DNA from: Chloroflexota bacterium
GTDB taxonomy: Bacteria > Chloroflexota > Ktedonobacteria > Ktedonobacterales > Ktedonobacteraceae
Assembly: GCA_005879655.1 (NCBI GenBank)
Contig: VBJK01000135.1
Location: 1-15,705 of the forward strand
Length of the DNA stretch: 15,705 bases
Reading direction: 5' to 3'
The position numbers were made by a program, and so were the translations under genes. The notes beneath the pieces were generated by a model. The model was not told the DNA's origin. It worked only from the letters and a program-made list of their open reading frames with translations, and did not search any database. Positions 6,995-13,907 of the stretch are shown here, one piece after another. Every line of letters begins with the position of its first letter. Within the stretch, counting starts at the first letter, position 1.

Positions 6995-7098
6995 GCAGGG
7001 CAGGGCAACCACAAGGGATTGCCCCTACAATGGTACGGACGCCCTTTGATCATCAACCCGTACCCATTGGGGCAATCCCTTGTGGTTGCCCTGCGGGC
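6991..7098. repeat. second copy of the palindromic core found at 3430-3504
   Basis: The left arm (6991-7024) ends in CTAC (7025-7028), followed by AATGGTACGG. The right arm (about 7057-7098) reads CCGTACCCATT, then GGGGCAATCCC and TTGTGGTTGCCC. Arms and spacing correspond to the core at 3430-3504, including the CACAAGGGAT(T)GCCCCTAC segment. The right arm lacks the three bases that would complete GTAG. Outer ends GCCCGCAGGG and CCCTGCGGGC continue the pairing. No 15-bp array is attached; only a short CAGGG duplication appears in the left arm. Confidence 0.85.
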
Positions 7099-7243
7099 GG
7101 GGGTGATGGCTTCTTTGAACATAGGCACAAGTGTTGTCAACACAACTGTTTTATGATAAGCTCTGCAAAGGTAAGGTGCTCTTGCAAATTTTTGGAACTA
7201 TTACTTTTCTATCGACCCCCTTTTGCTATGAGGTTAATTTCTT

Positions 7244-8047
7244 ATGCCCTATGATATGGGAGAATATTACGAGCGCGTCAACGATTATGATCTGCAATAT
7301 CAAGCTCAGTCCGAACAGGATCTACCGTTTTGGCGAGAACTGCTGATGCGCTATACGCCACAGCGCGTGTTGGAACTGGCCTGTGGCAGTGGCCGTATTG
7401 GTCTTGCATTATTGCATGGTCCTGGCAATTTTGCATTAGAGGGCCTGGATATTGAGCTACAGATGCTCAATGCCTATCGACGCAAGCTGGCTCAGGAGCC
7501 GCAACATATCCAAGATCGTGTAACGCTTCATGAAGGTGATATGTGCGACTACCAGCTCCCCAATAAGGGCGTGTTTGACCTGATCTTCTTACCATTCAAT
7601 TCGATCACTCACCTCTATGAGATCGACCAGCAGCTGGACACTTTCCGCAATACTTATGAGCATCTGGCCCCCCATGGCCGCTTTGTCGTCGATACGTTCT
7701 TGCCCGATATGGATTACTTGAGTGAGGCGCTCAATCGTCCAACGCACGTCTTCCTTGAAGATGAGCTTGAAGTATCTGGTGAGTTCACAATGCTGCTCTA
7801 CACTAGCCGCAAGTATGATCCGTACGAGCAGCTACAACATATGGTATGGACGCACGAGAAGTTCTTAGAGACGGGTGAGCACGAGCGCTATCTTACCAGG
7901 CTTGATATGCATGTTTTCTTTCCGCGCGAGCTACAATTGCTCTTCCTTGCCACTGGCTTTGCGATTGAGGCGATTTATGGTGGGTATGATTGGGAGCCGT
8001 TTGGTAAGGGGTTGCGGCAGATTGTGGTGGGAAGGAAACGACGGTAG
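7244..8047 (+). CDS. class I SAM-dependent methyltransferase, substrate unknown
   Basis: 267 aa, soluble, probably cytoplasmic. It has a Rossmann methyltransferase core: motif I VLELACGSGRIG (42-53), an acidic residue after beta-2 in LEGLDIELQML (66-75), EGDMCDY (97-103) for adenine contact, and FDLIFLPFNSITHL (111-124) as the motif IV region. The C-terminal half, from about 150, has the beta-rich look of small-molecule methyltransferases, though no substrate can be named. The start is supported by GAGGT (7230-7234), 9 nt upstream; ATG 7256 is a weaker choice. It stands alone, with repeats upstream and the promoter of the suf regulator beginning 14 bp after its stop, so it is probably monocistronic. 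Confidence 0.85.
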   Translation: MPYDMGEYYERVNDYDLQYQAQSEQDLPFWRELLMRYTPQRVLELACGSGRIGLALLHGPGNFALEGLDIELQMLNAYRRKLAQEPQHIQDRVTLHEGDMCDYQLPNKGVFDLIFLPFNSITHLYEIDQQLDTFRNTYEHLAPHGRFVVDTFLPDMDYLSEALNRPTHVFLEDELEVSGEFTMLLYTSRKYDPYEQLQHMVWTHEKFLETGEHERYLTRLDMHVFFPRELQLLFLATGFAIEAIYGGYDWEPFGKGLRQIVVGRKRR

Positions 8048-8060
8048 TCTTCCTACATAG

Positions 8061-8089
8061 TTGACTCTCCCCCTCACAAATGTTAGAAT
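8061..8089 (+). promoter_or_regulatory. sigma70-type promoter for the rrf2-suf cluster
   Basis: TTGACT (8061-8066) and TAGAAT (8084-8089) are separated by exactly 17 bp, which is near consensus. The predicted start is around 8096, about 110 nt before the regulator's ATG. It is the only strong promoter seen before sufC, so the suf genes may be read from here. Confidence 0.68.
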
Positions 8090-8090
8090 A

Positions 8091-8113
8091 TATCCTAGTT
8101 GTTAGGTCGGATT
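8091..8113. promoter_or_regulatory. candidate Rrf2/IscR-type operator
   Basis: A dyad CCTA-N5-TAGG (8094-8106) sits in an AT-flanked stretch just after the -10 box, over the expected transcription start. Binding there would block initiation, as in autoregulation by IscR-like proteins. The flanks only loosely resemble the E. coli IscR type 1 site, and no second copy was found upstream of sufC. Tentative. Confidence 0.3.
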
Positions 8114-8204
8114 AAACTACCAGAATGCTCTTTATGCATTCGTGCCAACAATAGAATGTGCAACACATGTATCACTTGGCAGTACTATTGAAGAGGGAGA
8201 GACC

Positions 8205-8723
8205 ATGATGTTACGGGTATCTACGAAAGGCGAATATGGAGTGCGAATCATGGTCGATCTCGCACATCATTATGGTGGCCGTCCCCGTTCGCTTACAGAC
8301 ATTGCGCAGGCTGAAGCGTTACCCCTGGCGTATCTAGAGCAGCTGGTGAAATTGTTGCGGGAAGCCGATCCCCCGCTAGTCAGTAGCACACGTGGTGCAC
8401 ACGGCGGGTACCGGCTCACCCGCGCACCGTCTGAGATCACCATGGGTGAAGTCGTGCGCATTCTGGAAGGGCCAATCGCCCCCATGATCTGCGCAACCGA
8501 GGGCGAGATGAGCCAGGTCTGCGGTTTCCTCGACTCGTGCAAGACAAAGTATCTTTGGGCACGCGTCCGTGATGCCGTCGCTCAGACACTCGACGCGGTC
8601 ACGCTCGCCGATCTGGTGGCTGAGTCGGGCGAGGGATACAGCCATGCTGGCTCTTCAACACGTTTTATCGCACTTAGCGACGTTCATGTCGGACTCACTG
8701 TGAAGTCTGAAACGCCACTATAG
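8205..8723 (+). CDS. Rrf2-family, IscR-like Fe-S-sensing transcription regulator
   Basis: 172 aa from the chosen start; the frame is open back to 8142, but the purine-rich GAGGGAGA (8193-8200) points to ATG 8205 or 8208. The N-terminus is the Rrf2 winged helix: RVSTKGEYGVRIMVDLA (4-20), a recognition-helix region around LPLAYLEQLVKLL (39-51), and the wing STRGAHGGYRL (61-71). Three cysteines, C96, C106 and C112, occupy the cluster loop with X9 and X5 spacing; E. coli IscR has X5 and X5. This implies [Fe-S] binding and sensing of cluster status or oxidative stress. The last ~30 residues after the usual domain end look poorly conserved. It sits directly upstream of sufC-D-S-U in the same direction, which makes regulation of that cluster, and of itself, the natural role. 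Confidence 0.88.
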   Translation: MMLRVSTKGEYGVRIMVDLAHHYGGRPRSLTDIAQAEALPLAYLEQLVKLLREADPPLVSSTRGAHGGYRLTRAPSEITMGEVVRILEGPIAPMICATEGEMSQVCGFLDSCKTKYLWARVRDAVAQTLDAVTLADLVAESGEGYSHAGSSTRFIALSDVHVGLTVKSETPL

Positions 8724-8740
8724 CGATATTTTTTCTCTAG

Positions 8741-8905
8741 TAACTGCTAAAGGCCTGGGGTGGGTTTTGGAGGAGTCCCCGATAGGTATCAACTTAAGCG
8801 GGGGTCCAGGGGCGCAGCCCCTGGCGGGGTTGGGGGTGTCCCCAAATACCTCTTTTCTTCCCTTTTTGCCGCCTCCGGCGGCAAGAAAAAAGACCTGAGT
8901 AGTTA
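8741..8905 (-). repeat. GC-rich three-hairpin element, copy 2 (reverse orientation)
   Basis: Read on the minus strand the order matches copy 1: hairpin GCCGCC/GGCGGC (8882-8868) extended by flanking A and T runs, an A/G-rich linker, hairpin around TTGGGG-TGT-CCCCAA, linker ACCCCGC, then a perfect 8-bp hairpin CCAGGGGC/GCCCCTGG (8806-8824). The outer ends TAACTGCTAAAGGCCT (8741-8756) and AGACCTGAGTAGTTA (8891-8905) are partly complementary. It fills nearly all of the gap between the regulator and sufC, so if they are cotranscribed it is part of the leader of sufC. Confidence 0.75.
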
Positions 8906-8948
8906 TATTCATAGCTCCTTTATTACATGAGGAAGGTGTGTTTCGATA

Positions 8949-9773
8949 ATGGGTTCAGAACTAATTATTAAGAATCTGCATGCCAATATTGAAGGCAAGC
9001 CAATATTACGCGGTGTGGATCTCGTCGTGAAACAGGGCGAAGTACACGCTCTGATGGGACCCAATGGGTCAGGCAAAAGTACGCTTGCTAATGTTATTAT
9101 GGGCAATCCCAAATATGAAGTTACCGATGGCGAAATCTGGTTTAAGGGTGAAAATATTCTTGAATATTCGCCGGACCGTCGTGCTCGTATGCGCCTCTTT
9201 CTGGCCTTCCAATATCCTATGTCCATCCCCGGCGTGAGTGTCGCAAACTTCTTACGTCGTGCCCTGGAGGCTGTACGCGAGGGCAATAAGCCACTGGAAG
9301 AGGGTGAGAATCCCACCGGTAAGATGCAGAAGCGCAAGACGGTCCCACCACGCGAATTCCGCACATTACTGCAAGCCAAAATGCGCTTGCTCAAGGTTGA
9401 CAATAGCTTCATTAACCGCTCGATTAACGACGGTTTCTCCGGTGGTGAGAAGAAGCGCGCCGAGATTTTGCAGATGGCGTTGCTCGAACCAGAGATTGCA
9501 CTGATGGACGAGACTGATTCCGGCCTGGATATTGACGCACTCAAGATTGTGTCCGAGAGTGTGAATGCGCTACGCGGCCCAGAACTGGGCATTTTGCTCA
9601 TCACGCACTATCAGCGTATGTTGAACTATATTACTCCCGATGTTGTGCATGTCATGTTTGAGGGCCGCGTTATCAAGTCTGGTGGTAAAGAATTGGCCTT
9701 GGAGCTTGAGGAGAAGGGTTACGAGTGGTTGAAGCCTACACAGGAAGAGAATGGGGTGGCTGCGAATGCTTAA
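8949..9773 (+). CDS. sufC: SufC, ATPase of the SUF Fe-S assembly complex
   Basis: 274 aa cytoplasmic ABC-type ATPase without membrane partners; it binds SufB/SufD and powers conformational changes during cluster assembly. Walker [10 protein letters not shown] (37-45), Q-loop Q88, signature FSGGEKKR (163-170), Walker B ending MDETDSGLD (186-194) and the switch histidine H220 in [10 protein letters not shown] are all present. The [11 protein letters not shown] and [12 protein letters not shown] forms are diagnostic of SufC. It is slightly longer than usual (about 250), from a basic insert around 112-136 and a short C-terminal tail. GAGGAAGGTG (8931-8940) is a strong ribosome-binding site. Its stop overlaps the sufD start region. 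Confidence 0.97.
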   Translation: MGSELIIKNLHANIEGKPILRGVDLVVKQGEVHALMGPNGSGKSTLANVIMGNPKYEVTDGEIWFKGENILEYSPDRRARMRLFLAFQYPMSIPGVSVANFLRRALEAVREGNKPLEEGENPTGKMQKRKTVPPREFRTLLQAKMRLLKVDNSFINRSINDGFSGGEKKRAEILQMALLEPEIALMDETDSGLDIDALKIVSESVNALRGPELGILLITHYQRMLNYITPDVVHVMFEGRVIKSGGKELALELEEKGYEWLKPTQEENGVAANA

Positions 9774-11217
9774 CGCTCTGGCTACCGGGTTTACCCGTGA
9801 CGCGGTCGTGGAACTGTCGCGTCAGAAGGGGGAACCTGAGTGGATGCTACAAAAGCGTCTGCAAGCCTGGGAAGTCTATGACGCCACTCCAGCCCCATTA
9901 GGTCGGCGTGGCGATCTGGGCACACTACGCACAGTCGCCAACTTTAAGTTCCAGCAGCTCACTCCCTATGCTCCTGTAGAGAGTACGGCCCTGCCAGCTG
10001 CCATCCAGCAATCGCTACAACAGACGCTAGTGGATGGACGCTCCGGCCTGATTGTTCAGCACAATGCTTCGGTCATACACAGCGAACTGGTCGAGGAATT
10101 GAAAGAGCAGGGCGTAATCTTGACCGATCTGGAGAGCGCCGTACGCGAGTATCCCGAACTGGTACAACAACACTTCATGACCGATTGTGTGCCCGTGACC
10201 AGTAGCAAATACACGGCACTACACGCAGCATTCTGGAGTGGTGGCTTCTTCCTCTATGTGCCAGCGGGCGTCGAGATTGAGCAACCTATCCTGGCCCAGA
10301 TCTGGATTGACGCAGCATCCTCCGCAATCTTCACGCACAGCCTGATTATTGCCGATGCTCAAAGTAGTCTACGCTTCGTCGCCGAGTATACCTCGCACAT
10401 TGCGGGCAACCAGCCATCGCTGGTCAACGATATCGTTGAGGTATACGCCAAGCAAGAGGCGCGCGTCGAGTTCAGTAATCTACAGGACCTGGATCAAAAT
10501 ACCTGGAATATCACCAGTAAGAACGCGACCTTCGATAAGGACGGTAGCGTGACCTTTGTGATGGCCGAACTGGGCAGCAAAGTGAACCTCGTCAATATCG
10601 GCGCGGAACTCAAGGGGAACGGTAGCGCGGGCGAACTGGTCGGTGTTTTCTTCACCGATCATGATCAGCGCTTCTCTATCAGCACGCTATCGGATCATGC
10701 CAGCCTCTCGACCAATGCTGAGACGCTAGTGAAGGGCGTGTTAACCGACCAGTCGCGCGTTGAGTTCGATGGGATGATCCGCGTACGACCAAAGGCACAG
10801 CAGACGGCATCCTTCCTGTCGGCCCATGGTCTATTACTCAGCAAAAAGGCACGCGGCGAGTTCATTCCTGGTCTGGAGATTGCAGCCAACGAGGTCAGTG
10901 CCAGCCACGGCGCAACTACCGGCCAGATTGATGAGGAGCAGCTCTTCTACCTCATGGTCCGTGGCATTCAGCGGCCAGAGGCGGAGCGTATTATCGTACA
11001 GGGCTTCTTCGAGCCAATCTTGCAGCGTATCCCTCTAGAGCATCTGCGTGTCCGCTTGCGGCGCAGCATCATTCAGCGTATGAGCGGTACCTATGAGACC
11101 GAAGCTGATACCTGGGTTGACGCTCAGGAGCGTTGGGAGATTGAAGGCGTCGATGAGGGTGCTGTCCACTTCGACAAACCGCGAGCCGACGAGGAGATCA
11201 TCCTTCAAGAATATTAG
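9751..11217 (+). CDS. sufD: SufD, SufB/SufD-family component of the Fe-S scaffold
   Basis: 488 aa. The SufB/D beta-helix core is followed by the helical C-terminal domain that contacts SufC. It is assigned to SufD rather than SufB because the interface motif reads [19 protein letters not shown] (384-402) with H386, as in SufD (E. coli H360), and lacks the SufB cysteine at the corresponding position. The N-terminal helix [14 protein letters not shown] also fits. After RRSIIQRM (about residue 444), where most relatives end, there is an extra tail of about 44 mostly acidic residues. ATG 9751 follows AGGA (9742-9745); ATG 9766 follows GGGGTGG. Either overlaps the end of sufC, implying translational coupling. 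No sufB is present in the window, which is unusual for a SUF cluster. Confidence 0.9.
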   Translation: MGWLRMLNALATGFTRDAVVELSRQKGEPEWMLQKRLQAWEVYDATPAPLGRRGDLGTLRTVANFKFQQLTPYAPVESTALPAAIQQSLQQTLVDGRSGLIVQHNASVIHSELVEELKEQGVILTDLESAVREYPELVQQHFMTDCVPVTSSKYTALHAAFWSGGFFLYVPAGVEIEQPILAQIWIDAASSAIFTHSLIIADAQSSLRFVAEYTSHIAGNQPSLVNDIVEVYAKQEARVEFSNLQDLDQNTWNITSKNATFDKDGSVTFVMAELGSKVNLVNIGAELKGNGSAGELVGVFFTDHDQRFSISTLSDHASLSTNAETLVKGVLTDQSRVEFDGMIRVRPKAQQTASFLSAHGLLLSKKARGEFIPGLEIAANEVSASHGATTGQIDEEQLFYLMVRGIQRPEAERIIVQGFFEPILQRIPLEHLRVRLRRSIIQRMSGTYETEADTWVDAQERWEIEGVDEGAVHFDKPRADEEIILQEY

Positions 11218-11240
11218 TCTTTCATGTTTATGATAAAGAA

Positions 11241-11303
11241 CCAGCGGAAGTAGGTGCGCGATTCATCGCGCCATGCGCATAATAGCGCACCTACTTCCTC
11301 TGG
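11241..11303. repeat. GTAG-footed palindromic pair between sufD and sufS
   Basis: Arms 11241-11259 and 11285-11303 are inverted with one mismatch in 19. The left half is GTAG-GT followed by the perfect hairpin GCGCGATTCATCGCGC (11256-11271). The right half, on the minus strand, is GTAG-GT followed by GCGCTATTATGCGC. The left hairpin matches those at 4597-4707 and 13394-13465. It occupies the 112-bp gap inside the suf cluster and has no T-run, so it is not a typical terminator. Confidence 0.85.
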
Positions 11304-11329
11304 TAGTGGCAGTCACCAGGAACAAGACG

Positions 11330-12610
11330 ATGATTACACCTGATCACATTACGGCAACCGAACCTGACATACAGCAACAGAGACGTAGCGCTGAAGATGT
11401 GCGCAAAGATTTTCCTATCCTGTCGCGTCAGGTGCATGGTAAGCCACTTGTTTATCTTGATAGTACCGCCAGTTCACAGAAACCAGCCTCAGTGATCGAG
11501 GCTATGACTCACTACTATCAACACTATAATGCAAACGTGCATCGTGGCGTGTATGAGCTAAGCGAAGAAGCCACGGCAGGCGTGGAAAGAGCACGTGTAA
11601 AGGTTGCTCGTTTCATCCATGCACGACGGAGCAAGCAAATCATTTTCACGCGTAATACGAGCGAGAGCATCAATCTGGTCGCTTATACCTGGGGCCAGGC
11701 TAATATTCACGCAGGCGATCTGCTGGTGCTGACCGAGATGGAGCATCATAGCAATCTTGTGCCCTGGCAATTGCTCGCCCAGCGTACTGGTGCGCGGCTC
11801 GAATTTGTGCCAGTGAGCGATGATGGCTTGTTGCGTCTCGATATCTACGAACAGCTCCTGCAACAGCAGCCTAAGCTAGTAGCCTTTACCCATATGTCCA
11901 ATGCGTTGGGTACCATCAATCCTGCGCAAGAGATGATTGCGCAGGCGCATGCCGTGGGGGCCATTACGCTGGTAGATGCAGCGCAGAGTGTGCCTCATCT
12001 GCCAGTTGACGTACAGGCCCTTGATGCTGACTTTCTCTGTTTCAGCGGCCACAAGATGCTAGGGCCAACCGGCATCGGCGTGCTCTACGGCAAACGCGCA
12101 CTATTGGAAGCGATGCCTCCCTTTATGGGTGGTGGCGATATGATCCGCACTGTCAAATTGCGCGAGTCAACCTGGAACGATCTGCCCTGGAAATTCGAGG
12201 CGGGGACGCCAGCCATTGCCGAGGCGATTGGCCTGGGTAAGGCAGTGGAGTATTTGCAGGCGCTCGGTATGGACAACGTTTTGCAGCACGAACGCGAAAT
12301 TACAGCCTATGCGCTGGCACAACTCCAGGCCATACCGGGACTAACGATATACGGTCCAATGGCTATCAACCAGCGTGGTGGGGTGATCTCGTTTACTTTA
12401 AGCGATATCCATCCGCACGATCTCGCCTCGATCCTGGATCAAGAGGTAGGCGTTGCCATTCGTGCTGGACACCACTGTGCTCAGCCATTGATGGATCGTT
12501 ATGGGCTAAGCGCGACAGCACGTGCTAGCTTTTACGTTTATACTATAAAAGAGGATATTGATACTCTGGTGCAGGGATTACATAAAGCGCAGCAAATTTT
12601 TAGCCTGTAG
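11330..12610 (+). CDS. sufS: SufS cysteine desulfurase (group II)
   Basis: 426 aa PLP enzyme that takes sulfur from cysteine as a persulfide and passes it to SufU. Landmarks: EMEHHSN (136-142) with the cofactor-stacking histidine, DAAQSVPH (217-224), PLP lysine K242 in FSGHKMLGPTGIGVLYG (238-254), FEAGTP (289-294), and the active-site cysteine C383 in RAGHHCAQP (378-386). The short loop around the cysteine is of the SufS/group II type. The usual LDNAATSQKP reads LDSTASSQKP here (43-52). The frame is open back to 11273, but that part lies within the palindromic repeat. ATG 11330 follows AGGAA (11318-11322) at 7 nt and gives the normal SufS length. Together with sufU just downstream this is the standard SufS-SufU pair. 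Confidence 0.95.
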   Translation: MITPDHITATEPDIQQQRRSAEDVRKDFPILSRQVHGKPLVYLDSTASSQKPASVIEAMTHYYQHYNANVHRGVYELSEEATAGVERARVKVARFIHARRSKQIIFTRNTSESINLVAYTWGQANIHAGDLLVLTEMEHHSNLVPWQLLAQRTGARLEFVPVSDDGLLRLDIYEQLLQQQPKLVAFTHMSNALGTINPAQEMIAQAHAVGAITLVDAAQSVPHLPVDVQALDADFLCFSGHKMLGPTGIGVLYGKRALLEAMPPFMGGGDMIRTVKLRESTWNDLPWKFEAGTPAIAEAIGLGKAVEYLQALGMDNVLQHEREITAYALAQLQAIPGLTIYGPMAINQRGGVISFTLSDIHPHDLASILDQEVGVAIRAGHHCAQPLMDRYGLSATARASFYVYTIKEDIDTLVQGLHKAQQIFSL

Positions 12611-12636
12611 GAGCGTGTCCTTTAAGAGGTTGTCTC

Positions 12637-13041
12637 ATGTCAATGGATTACTATCGGGAATATATCCTGGACCATTACCGCAATCCGCGCAATTATGGTA
12701 CACTCGAAAGACCTGATGTGCACTCAGAGGATGCCAATCCGTTGTGTGGCGATCAGCTAAGTATGGATCTAGTGCTGGAAGGTGATCGCGTAACGGCGGT
12801 ACGCTTCCAGGGTCGAGGTTGTGCGATTAGCCAGGCAGCGGCATCTATGCTCTCAGAGATGATTGAGGGCAAGTGTATTGAGGAGGTCGTGCAACTCGGT
12901 AAAGATGATGTATTAGATGAGCTAGGTATCCCAATCAGTCCTGCTCGTACAAAATGTGCCTTTCTCTCATTGCGTGTGCTCCATCGGGGTCTCGCGCTGG
13001 CAGGGCTAGAAAAACCTCAAGATGAGGACGAAGAAGAGTAG
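12637..13041 (+). CDS. sufU: SufU, zinc-dependent sulfurtransferase partner of SufS
   Basis: 134 aa of the IscU/SufU fold. Zinc and sulfur ligands are C37 and D39 (NPLCGD), C62 (GRGCAIS) and C107 (PARTKCAFLSL). Lysine precedes C107 where IscU has histidine, and the IscU LPPVK motif is absent; both point to SufU. The C62-C107 spacing is close to IscU, because the loop of about 18 residues typical of Bacillus SufU is missing. C80 is an extra cysteine. The C-terminus is strongly acidic (DEDEEE). GAGGT (12626-12630) gives good spacing to ATG 12637. It lies 26 bp after sufS, and its stop is 10 bp before the next start, so the genes are one transcription unit. Confidence 0.93.
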   Translation: MSMDYYREYILDHYRNPRNYGTLERPDVHSEDANPLCGDQLSMDLVLEGDRVTAVRFQGRGCAISQAAASMLSEMIEGKCIEEVVQLGKDDVLDELGIPISPARTKCAFLSLRVLHRGLALAGLEKPQDEDEEE

Positions 13042-13051
13042 AAGAAGACAT

Positions 13052-13372
13052 ATGACAGATTTTATAAAAGTAGCTACGTTAGCAGATATTGGCGAAGGTG
13101 AATTATATCCCGTCGAGGTCGAGGGCGAGCCGGTCTGTCTGGCCAAGGTTGAGGGTAATGTCTATGCCTTCACTGATAACTGTTCGCATGTGAGTGGTCC
13201 GCTCAATGAGGGTGTGCTGGACGGCTGTATCGTCAGCTGTCCCTGGCACGGAGCGCACTTCGATGTCACGACTGGGAAAGTGTTGCGCGGTCCCGCCCGC
13301 TACGATATTCCAACGTATCAGGTGAGGGTGGAGGGTGAGGATGTATTGATTAGCCTGCCGCCAAGCGAATAA
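13052..13372 (+). CDS. Rieske-type [2Fe-2S] ferredoxin
   Basis: 106 aa single Rieske domain, soluble, without signal or membrane segment. The two cluster motifs are C-S-H (44-46) and C-P-W-H (63-66), within NCSHVSGPL and SCPWHGAHFD, and the rest (GKVLRGPARYDIPTYQV) is the typical strand region. Such stand-alone proteins resemble the small ferredoxins of dioxygenase systems (NirD/BphF-like). At the end of a suf cluster it could provide electrons for assembly or be a cluster acceptor; this is inference from position. The start at 13052 avoids an upstream basic extension overlapping sufU (frame open to 13022). The ribosome-binding site is weak (AGAAGAAG). Confidence 0.9.
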   Translation: MTDFIKVATLADIGEGELYPVEVEGEPVCLAKVEGNVYAFTDNCSHVSGPLNEGVLDGCIVSCPWHGAHFDVTTGKVLRGPARYDIPTYQVRVEGEDVLISLPPSE

Positions 13373-13393
13373 GGCGGGTAGGCGTCATTTTTT

Positions 13394-13465
13394 CCGTAGC
13401 CGTGCAATTCATTGCACCTGGACCATAAACCAAGAAAACAAGTGCAATGAATTGCACGGCTACGG
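13394..13465. repeat. GTAG-footed perfect palindromic pair after the suf cluster
   Basis: Two 24-bp arms (13394-13417 and 13442-13465) are perfectly complementary around a 24-nt A-rich loop. Each arm is GTAG-CC followed by the perfect hairpin GTGCAATTCATTGCAC. GTAG is at 13396-13399 and CTAC at 13460-13463. It begins 21 bp after the Rieske stop. It could act as a 3' mRNA stabiliser, but no T-run follows, so it is not called a terminator. Confidence 0.92.
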
Positions 13466-13589
13466 GTGTTCTTGCTTTTACATCTCTTTCCTCTCCAACC
13501 TCCGCAACATTTCCTGATAGTCATTCTCAGTTCTTTTCCTTCTCTCAAAAGACCCTTAGTCTTCTCTCTCCTAACAGCCTCCCACCAGC

Positions 13590-13899
13590 AAGAAAGCGAG
13601 TCAAATTACAGAGGAACCATCATTCTAAAATACAAGCAGTTGCAGAGCAAATTCGTGAAGCATATATGTTTTATCTCTTGACCAATCCACAAGTACATCT
13701 AGCTATCTCGCGCAGACCTGCTGATAGAGATGCGACAAAGTTACGCTGGTTTGGTTTCAAAAACGAAGTCCAAAATATGCTTACTAACGCTGTTATAGAA
13801 ACACGCTTTTTTAGCTTCGAGATACGTAAAAATCTTTATGATGCTAATCCCATGTGTGCAATTTCTAAGAATCAAATACATTCAATGCTTTCCCTGTAG
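13590..13899 (+). pseudogene. probable remnant of an HNH-nuclease-type protein
   Basis: The reading frame from about 13590 to the stop at 13899 encodes about 100 residues that look protein-like: HHSKIQAVAEQIREAY, then DATKLRWFGF, and near the end IRKNLYDANPMCAISKNQIH. The last part resembles the beginning of an HNH motif of the form NPxCaiCxxxI as in DUF262-associated nucleases, with the second cysteine replaced by serine and the frame ending before any H-N-H residues. There is no ribosome-binding site or sensible start; the only upstream ATG in frame lies inside the palindrome at 13442-13465. Base composition is more AT-rich than the neighbours. The fragment is followed within 10 bp by the three-hairpin element. 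The family call is uncertain. Confidence 0.35.
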
Positions 13900-13907
13900 G
13901 AGGATAG

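Noticed and set aside
7115..7157. Promoter for the methyltransferase
   Set aside because: TATGAT (7152-7157) is a fair -10, but no -35 is found at acceptable spacing; TTGTCA is only 12 bp away.
6611..7254. Overlapping rightward frames before the methyltransferase
   Set aside because: They cross the start of a leftward gene and two repeat elements; their sequence is explained by the repeats.
8142..8204. Upstream start for the Rrf2 regulator
   Set aside because: It would add 21 residues before the conserved Rrf2 N-terminus, with no ribosome-binding site; the purine-rich site at 8193-8200 favours 8205 or 8208.
8862..8890. Terminator downstream of the regulator
   Set aside because: A GCCGCC/GGCGGC hairpin is present but is followed by A residues on the plus strand and belongs to the repeated element.
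13394..13465. Intrinsic terminator of the suf operon
   Set aside because: The palindrome is strong but no T-run follows on either strand, and the same element occurs at non-terminal positions.
13480..13556. Minus-strand frame ending in a charged EMLRRLERKEM-like helix
   Set aside because: It looks like a protein C-terminus but is closed upstream by a stop after about 24 codons; too short to call, although it explains the pyrimidine-rich plus strand. It could be a gene remnant.
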